From an uncultured bacterium (lineage in GTDB: Bacteria > Actinomycetota > Coriobacteriia > Coriobacteriales > Coriobacteriaceae), in assembly GCA_905215195.1 (NCBI GenBank), contig CAJMPF010000044.1, positions 1 to 9,850 of the forward strand: a stretch of 9,850 nt of DNA, written 5' to 3'. Shown here one piece after another: positions 6,451 to 9,850 of this stretch. How positions within the stretch are numbered: position 1 is the first letter of the stretch; each line of letters opens with the position of its first letter. A program made the translations under genes and the position numbers. The notes under the pieces are model-generated. The model was not told the origin of the DNA and did not search any database. It saw nothing but the letters and a program-made list of their open reading frames with translations.

Positions 6451-7689
6451 ATGACAAAAGACGATAGGCAAGCGTTCGAGGTGCCTGATCGACTCTTTGA
6501 ATACGTGAGGTCGGTCGTCGACAACCGCGCGCTTGCAACGGTGCTGCTCTTTTTGCTGACCCTGCTGCTGATTGGCATTGATAACATCGCTGGAATCTTG
6601 GCGGTGCTGCTTGTCGGCTTTTTGCTGATCGATCGATTTGAGATCGTGCGCCGCTGCATGGTGATTGGCGGCGCCGCGTGGGCCATGACGTTGGCGATTG
6701 GCGCCATGGCGCTCGGCGGCATCGAAGGCCCGGTGCTGTTCGATGCCGGCTTTGTATTCAACATGCTTGGCTTTGTGCTGGCGCTTGCCGCGTGCGTGCT
6801 GTTCTTGTGTGGCCGCGCCCTGTACTACCAGGGCTACGAACAGGGCGAGCAGCATGCCGATTGTGTGCTGGCCGCTCGTATTCAAGATCGCCTGATCGAT
6901 CACCCCGACACCTGGGACAACATCGACGGCGACTTCTTGGAGGTCGAGGGCGCCCTTAACCGCGTGCGTGACCGTGAGCACAAGGTGCAGCAAGCTCTGC
7001 GTGACGAGTCTCATCGCAAGGACGATTTGGTCACGTACTTGGCACATGACCTACGCACCCCGCTTGCCAGTGTGGTGGGCTATCTTTCGCTGCTGCAAGA
7101 GGCTCCTGAGCTGCCGGTTGAGCAACGTGCGCGCTTTACGGGCGTGGCGCTCGACAAGGCGCACCGGCTCGATGCGCTCATCGAGGAGTTCTTCGATATC
7201 ACGCGCTTTGACTTCCACGATATCGTGCTCACGCGCGGCTATGTTGATCTGGGGTTGCTGCTGGCTCAGGTGGCTGATGAGTTCTATCCCATCCTCAACG
7301 AGCAGCATAAGGAAGCCCAAGTTGATATTCGCGAGGACCTGACGGTGCTCGTGGATGGCGACAAGATGGCCCGCGTGTTCAACAACATCATGAAAAACGC
7401 TATTGCCTATAGCTATGAGGGCTCGACCATCACGATTGAGGCCGGGCGCCAAGACGATGGCAGCGTGCGCGTGTGCTTTATCAATCAGGGCGATCCTATC
7501 CCTGCGGCTAAGCTCAAGGTGATCTTTGAGAAGTTCTATCGCCTGGATGCGGCGCGTGCGACCAATCGCGGTGGTGCCGGTCTGGGCCTTGCTATTGCCA
7601 AGGAGATCATCGCGGCACACGGCGGTACCGTTGCATGTGAATCGACGCCCGAACACACGATATTCACCATCGAGCTGCCCGCCGCATAG
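6451..7689 (+). CDS. VanS-like sensor histidine kinase
   Basis: The 412-residue membrane kinase starts at ATG 6451 behind GTGAGGA (6437-6443). A longer open frame back to 6286 only overlaps the regulator gene and is rejected. About residues 27-120 contain four predicted membrane segments (27-43, 46-60, 69-88, 100-120) with short loops. A linker and coiled region lead to the H-box YLAHDLRTP with phosphorylated H199. The catalytic domain has an N-box (FNNIMKNA, from about 310) and the G-box GGAGLGLAIAKE (from about 374), preceded by FEKFYRLD. The H- and G-box regions closely match VanS. The kinase would autophosphorylate and pass phosphate to the preceding regulator. No sizeable extracellular sensor domain is present, so the signal may be sensed in the membrane. 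No terminator is visible after the stop. Confidence 0.93.
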   Translation: MTKDDRQAFEVPDRLFEYVRSVVDNRALATVLLFLLTLLLIGIDNIAGILAVLLVGFLLIDRFEIVRRCMVIGGAAWAMTLAIGAMALGGIEGPVLFDAGFVFNMLGFVLALAACVLFLCGRALYYQGYEQGEQHADCVLAARIQDRLIDHPDTWDNIDGDFLEVEGALNRVRDREHKVQQALRDESHRKDDLVTYLAHDLRTPLASVVGYLSLLQEAPELPVEQRARFTGVALDKAHRLDALIEEFFDITRFDFHDIVLTRGYVDLGLLLAQVADEFYPILNEQHKEAQVDIREDLTVLVDGDKMARVFNNIMKNAIAYSYEGSTITIEAGRQDDGSVRVCFINQGDPIPAAKLKVIFEKFYRLDAARATNRGGAGLGLAIAKEIIAAHGGTVACESTPEHTIFTIELPAA

Positions 7690-7710
7690 CCAGCGTGCCC
7701 TTACAAACAC

Positions 7711-7737
7711 TTGACAATGCGCTCACGTACATATGAG
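7711..7737 (+). promoter_or_regulatory. Possible promoter upstream of pstB
   Basis: A consensus -35 TTGACA (7711-7716) is followed after 15 bp by TATGAG (7732-7737). The spacing is short and the -10 is imperfect, so the exact start is uncertain. Confidence 0.35.
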
Positions 7738-7750
7738 CCGCGATTTCTAC

Positions 7751-7777
7751 TATCGATACTGCTGAATTGATATCGAT
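7751..7777. repeat. Pair of TATCGAT repeats 20 bp apart upstream of pstB
   Basis: TATCGAT occurs at 7751-7757 and at 7771-7777. Each contains the palindrome ATCGAT. The 20-bp step is about two helical turns and the pair lies just before the pstB ribosome binding site, so it could be a regulator site. It could also be chance, as the motif is short. Confidence 0.4.
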
Positions 7778-7792
7778 GTGGAGGTATGCGGT

Positions 7793-8668
7793 ATGACGGC
7801 TGCTGCGGCCATGGAGCCCACGGAGCTTGAAGAACTCATGAAAGCGCAGGCCGAGGCCGCGTACGAGCGCGAGGTTGGGGATGCGACTCGCCCCACGGCA
7901 GAGGATCTTGCCGTCTCGCCGACGCGCATCGACGTCGAGGGCCTCGACCTGTTCTATGGCGACCATCATGCGCTCAAGGACGTGAATATCAAGATCCGCG
8001 ACAAGCAGATCACCTCGTTTATCGGGCCTTCGGGCTGCGGAAAGTCCACGTTGCTGCGCTGCTTTAACCGCATGAACGACGGCATCAAGGATTGCCGCAT
8101 CGAGGGCAAGATTGCGCTCGATGGTCAAGATATCCTGGGCGATTACGACATCTGCCGTTTGCGCCAGCGCGTGGGCATGGTGTTTCAGCGCCCCAACCCG
8201 TTTCCCATGAGCATCTACGACAACGTCGCCTACGGTCCTCGCGGCATGGGAGTGCGCGACCGCGTCGTGCTCGACGAGCTGGTCGAAGACTCCCTGCGAC
8301 GCGCTGCGCTATGGGATGAGGTCAAGGACAAGCTCAAGGAGTTGGGGCTGGGCCTTTCGGGCGGGCAGCAGCAGCGTCTGTGCATCGCCCGCGCGCTCGC
8401 CGTGCAACCCGATATTCTGCTGATGGACGAGCCCACGAGCGCTCTCGATCCCGTGTCGACGTTGGTGGTTGAGCAGCTGGCCTGCGAGCTCAAAGAGACC
8501 TGCACGCTCGTGGTCGTTACGCACAATATGCAGCAGGCGGCGCGTATCTCCGATTCGGTCGCATTCTTTTTGCTGGGTGAGCTGGTGGAGCACGCGCCCA
8601 CCGCGCAACTCTTCAAGAATCCGACCGATCCGCGCACGGCGGATTATTTGACGGGACGTTTCGGCTGA
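7793..8668 (+). CDS. pstB: Phosphate ABC transporter ATP-binding protein PstB
   Basis: PstB hydrolyses ATP at the inner face of the membrane to drive phosphate import through PstA and PstC. The 291-residue protein has Walker A GPSGCGKST (78-86), the signature LSGGQQQR (from 188), Walker B ILLMDEPTSALD with D212-E213 and an H-loop at H244. PstB-specific features are LRCFNRMND, the MVFQRPNPFPMSIYDNVAYGP region and the C-terminal DYLTGRFG. The start is ATG 7793 behind GGAGGT (7780-7785). The GTG at 7778 overlaps that site and is unlikely to be used. An acidic N-terminal extension of about 45 residues precedes the ABC domain and makes the protein longer than the usual 250-260. No pstS, pstC, pstA or phoU gene is next to it; a two-component system follows 64 bases downstream, which fits phosphate-dependent control. 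Confidence 0.95.
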   Translation: MTAAAAMEPTELEELMKAQAEAAYEREVGDATRPTAEDLAVSPTRIDVEGLDLFYGDHHALKDVNIKIRDKQITSFIGPSGCGKSTLLRCFNRMNDGIKDCRIEGKIALDGQDILGDYDICRLRQRVGMVFQRPNPFPMSIYDNVAYGPRGMGVRDRVVLDELVEDSLRRAALWDEVKDKLKELGLGLSGGQQQRLCIARALAVQPDILLMDEPTSALDPVSTLVVEQLACELKETCTLVVVTHNMQQAARISDSVAFFLLGELVEHAPTAQLFKNPTDPRTADYLTGRFG

Positions 8669-8678
8669 TACCATCTAG

Positions 8679-8692
8679 TAAAGGTACCTTTA
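8679..8692. promoter_or_regulatory. Perfect 14-bp palindrome upstream of the PhoB-like regulator
   Basis: TAAAGGTACCTTTA is an exact palindrome in the gap between pstB and the next gene. A possible -10 (TTAAGAT, 8695-8701) lies just downstream, so the palindrome would overlap or abut the promoter, as an operator for a dimeric regulator would. No T-run follows, and a hairpin without a loop is not a terminator. Confidence 0.45.
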
Positions 8693-8732
8693 GGGTTAAG
8701 ATGCGGTCATGCCGGCCGCAAAGGGGTTCAAC

Positions 8733-9461
8733 ATGATCTATTACGTCGAGGACGATGACAACATCAGGGATTTGACGGTCTATGCGCTGCGCAAGCAGGG
8801 GATTGAGGCCGAAGGCTTTTCGTGCGACGGTGAGTTTAAGGCTGCCGTGGCGCGACGGGTACCCGATGCCGTTCTGCTCGACATCATGCTGCCCGATACC
8901 GATGGTTTGGCAATTATGCGTCGCCTGCGCGCCGACCGCCTGACGGCGACGGTGCCCATCATGATGCTTACCGCCAAGGATACCGAGCTCGACAAGGTGA
9001 TGGCGCTCGATGGCGGTGCCGACGATTACCTGACTAAGCCGTTTTCGCTCATGGAGCTTGCGAGCCGCTGCCGCGCACTGCTGCGTCGCGGCGGCATGGT
9101 CAAGCAGGCGAGCGATGTGCTCAGCGTGGGCGACATCGTGCTCTCGCCCAGCCATCGCGAGGTGACCGTTGCCGGCGAGCCGCTTAAGCTCACTCTGCGT
9201 GAGTTCGACTTGCTCGAGTACCTCATGCGCAAGCCCGGCGTGGTTTTTACCCGCGAGTCGTTGCTGCAGAGCGTGTGGGGCTGGGACTTCGACGGCGGTT
9301 CGCGCACCGTTGACGTGCACGTGCAGACGCTTCGCCAAAAACTGGGCGAGCATGCCAGCGCCATCGAGACCGTGCGCGGCGTGGGCTACCGCTTGGCCGA
9401 GCCTTCTGCCGGTGATGGTGCCGAAGGTGACGACACCGTGGCCACCGCATCGGAGGAGTAA
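8733..9461 (+). CDS. PhoB/PhoP-like response regulator, OmpR family
   Basis: The 242-residue regulator starts at ATG 8733, six bases after AAAGGGG (8720-8726). The upstream in-frame ATG at 8709 would add eight unusual residues and has a poorly placed ribosome site. The receiver domain has acidic residues E6-D8, phosphoacceptor D50 (VLLDIMLPD), T80 and K102 (TKPF). A winged-helix domain follows at about residues 130-225 (LTLREFDLLEYL, then SRTVDVHVQTLRQKLG, then VRGVGYRL). An acidic tail of about 18 residues ends the protein. It is followed after three bases by a PhoR-like kinase gene and preceded by pstB, so a phosphate-responsive role is likely. The family is certain; the phosphate role is inferred from neighbours. 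Confidence 0.93.
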   Translation: MIYYVEDDDNIRDLTVYALRKQGIEAEGFSCDGEFKAAVARRVPDAVLLDIMLPDTDGLAIMRRLRADRLTATVPIMMLTAKDTELDKVMALDGGADDYLTKPFSLMELASRCRALLRRGGMVKQASDVLSVGDIVLSPSHREVTVAGEPLKLTLREFDLLEYLMRKPGVVFTRESLLQSVWGWDFDGGSRTVDVHVQTLRQKLGEHASAIETVRGVGYRLAEPSAGDGAEGDDTVATASEE

Positions 9462-9464
9462 CCC

Positions 9465-9850
9465 GTGGTCTTCGCCCCCCAGGGAAAACATACGCTGTCG
9501 CACCGCGTTTTTGTGACGATCTTTGTCTGCGCCATGGCGGTTATCGTGGCGTTTACGGTGCTGGGTGCGTTCTTTGTGCAAAACACCTTGGCGGATGCCA
9601 CGAGTGCCAATCTGGCGCAGGAAACCGAGCTCATTGCTGCCGCTCTCGACGAACAGCAGGAGCCCATCCCGTTCTTGCGTAGTCTCGATCGCGAGGACTT
9701 GCGCATCACGCTGATTAACAAGGATGGATCGGTTGCCTACGACAACGAGGCGTCGCCTTCCACACTGCCCAACCATGGCGATCGCCCCGAGGTCATCGAG
9801 GCCTTTGAGAGTGGTTTGGGTTCCGCGGAGCGCGCAAGCTCTACGCTCGA
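9465..9850 (+). CDS. PhoR-like sensor histidine kinase, N-terminal part (runs off the window)
   Basis: From GTG 9465 the frame is open to the window end, about 128 codons without a stop. GGAGGAG (9452-9458), inside the end of the regulator gene, lies six bases before the start. The first residues are MVFAPQGKHTLSHRVF. A membrane segment covers about residues 13-38 (VFVTIFVCAMAVIVAFTVLG). An extracellular stretch then contains ITLINKDGSVAYDNEA and NHGDRPEVIEAFESG, typical of the PAS-like sensor region of PhoR-type kinases in Gram-positive bacteria. The kinase core lies outside the window. The tight spacing indicates translational coupling with the regulator. Its assignment as a kinase rests on the N-terminal pattern and the position after a response regulator. 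Confidence 0.88.
   Translation, partial: MVFAPQGKHTLSHRVFVTIFVCAMAVIVAFTVLGAFFVQNTLADATSANLAQETELIAAALDEQQEPIPFLRSLDREDLRITLINKDGSVAYDNEASPSTLPNHGDRPEVIEAFESGLGSAERASSTL

Noticed and set aside
8613..9776. Long minus-strand open frame of 387 codons
   Set aside because: It lies opposite the PhoB-like regulator and kinase genes, whose families are clear. Its protein is histidine- and arginine-rich with no domain, as expected of an antisense shadow in G+C-rich DNA.

Overview
The window is a stretch of bacterial chromosome at roughly 58-60 % G+C, with strong Shine-Dalgarno sites and frequent GTG starts. Protein style, codon use and gene content suggest a high-G+C Gram-positive gut actinobacterium of the Coriobacteriia, most likely Collinsella or a relative. 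That assignment is recognition-based; no database was searched. There is no integrase, transposase, phage gene or CRISPR array.

Layout, left to right. (1) A large protein of unknown function with a TPR-like C-terminus (1-2440, +) is already open at the window edge, so its 5' end is missing. (2) An Orc1/Cdc6-like AAA+ ATPase with a C-terminal winged helix (2603-3685, +) sits directly behind six G(C/T)TAAA motifs spaced 9-10 bp apart. (3) The next gap holds two tandem 59-bp inverted-repeat units, then tRNA-Ser(GCU) with its own promoter and terminator, then an inverted 17-bp copy of the tRNA T-arm. (4) A secreted S11 D-alanyl-D-alanine carboxypeptidase (4190-5531, -) has its own terminator. Its signal peptide lies in a different frame from its catalytic domain, so the gene carries an apparent one-base frameshift. 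(5) Divergent from it is a VanR/VanS-like two-component system (5729-7689, +). A 27-bp dyad lies between the two transcription units. (6) A lone pstB, the phosphate ABC transporter ATPase (7793-8668, +), follows without pstS, pstC or pstA beside it. (7) A PhoB/PhoP-like regulator (8733-9461, +) comes next, then the start of its PhoR-like kinase (9465 to the window end, +).

Functionally, the right half looks like envelope and phosphate sensing: a cell-wall two-component system beside a peptidoglycan D,D-carboxypeptidase, and a phosphate-type two-component system beside pstB. The left half is less understood. An origin-recognition-like ATPase flanked by two different repeat arrays and a tRNA gene is the most unusual arrangement here. 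The items most worth checking are the two repeat arrays, the carboxypeptidase frameshift and the 27-bp dyad.
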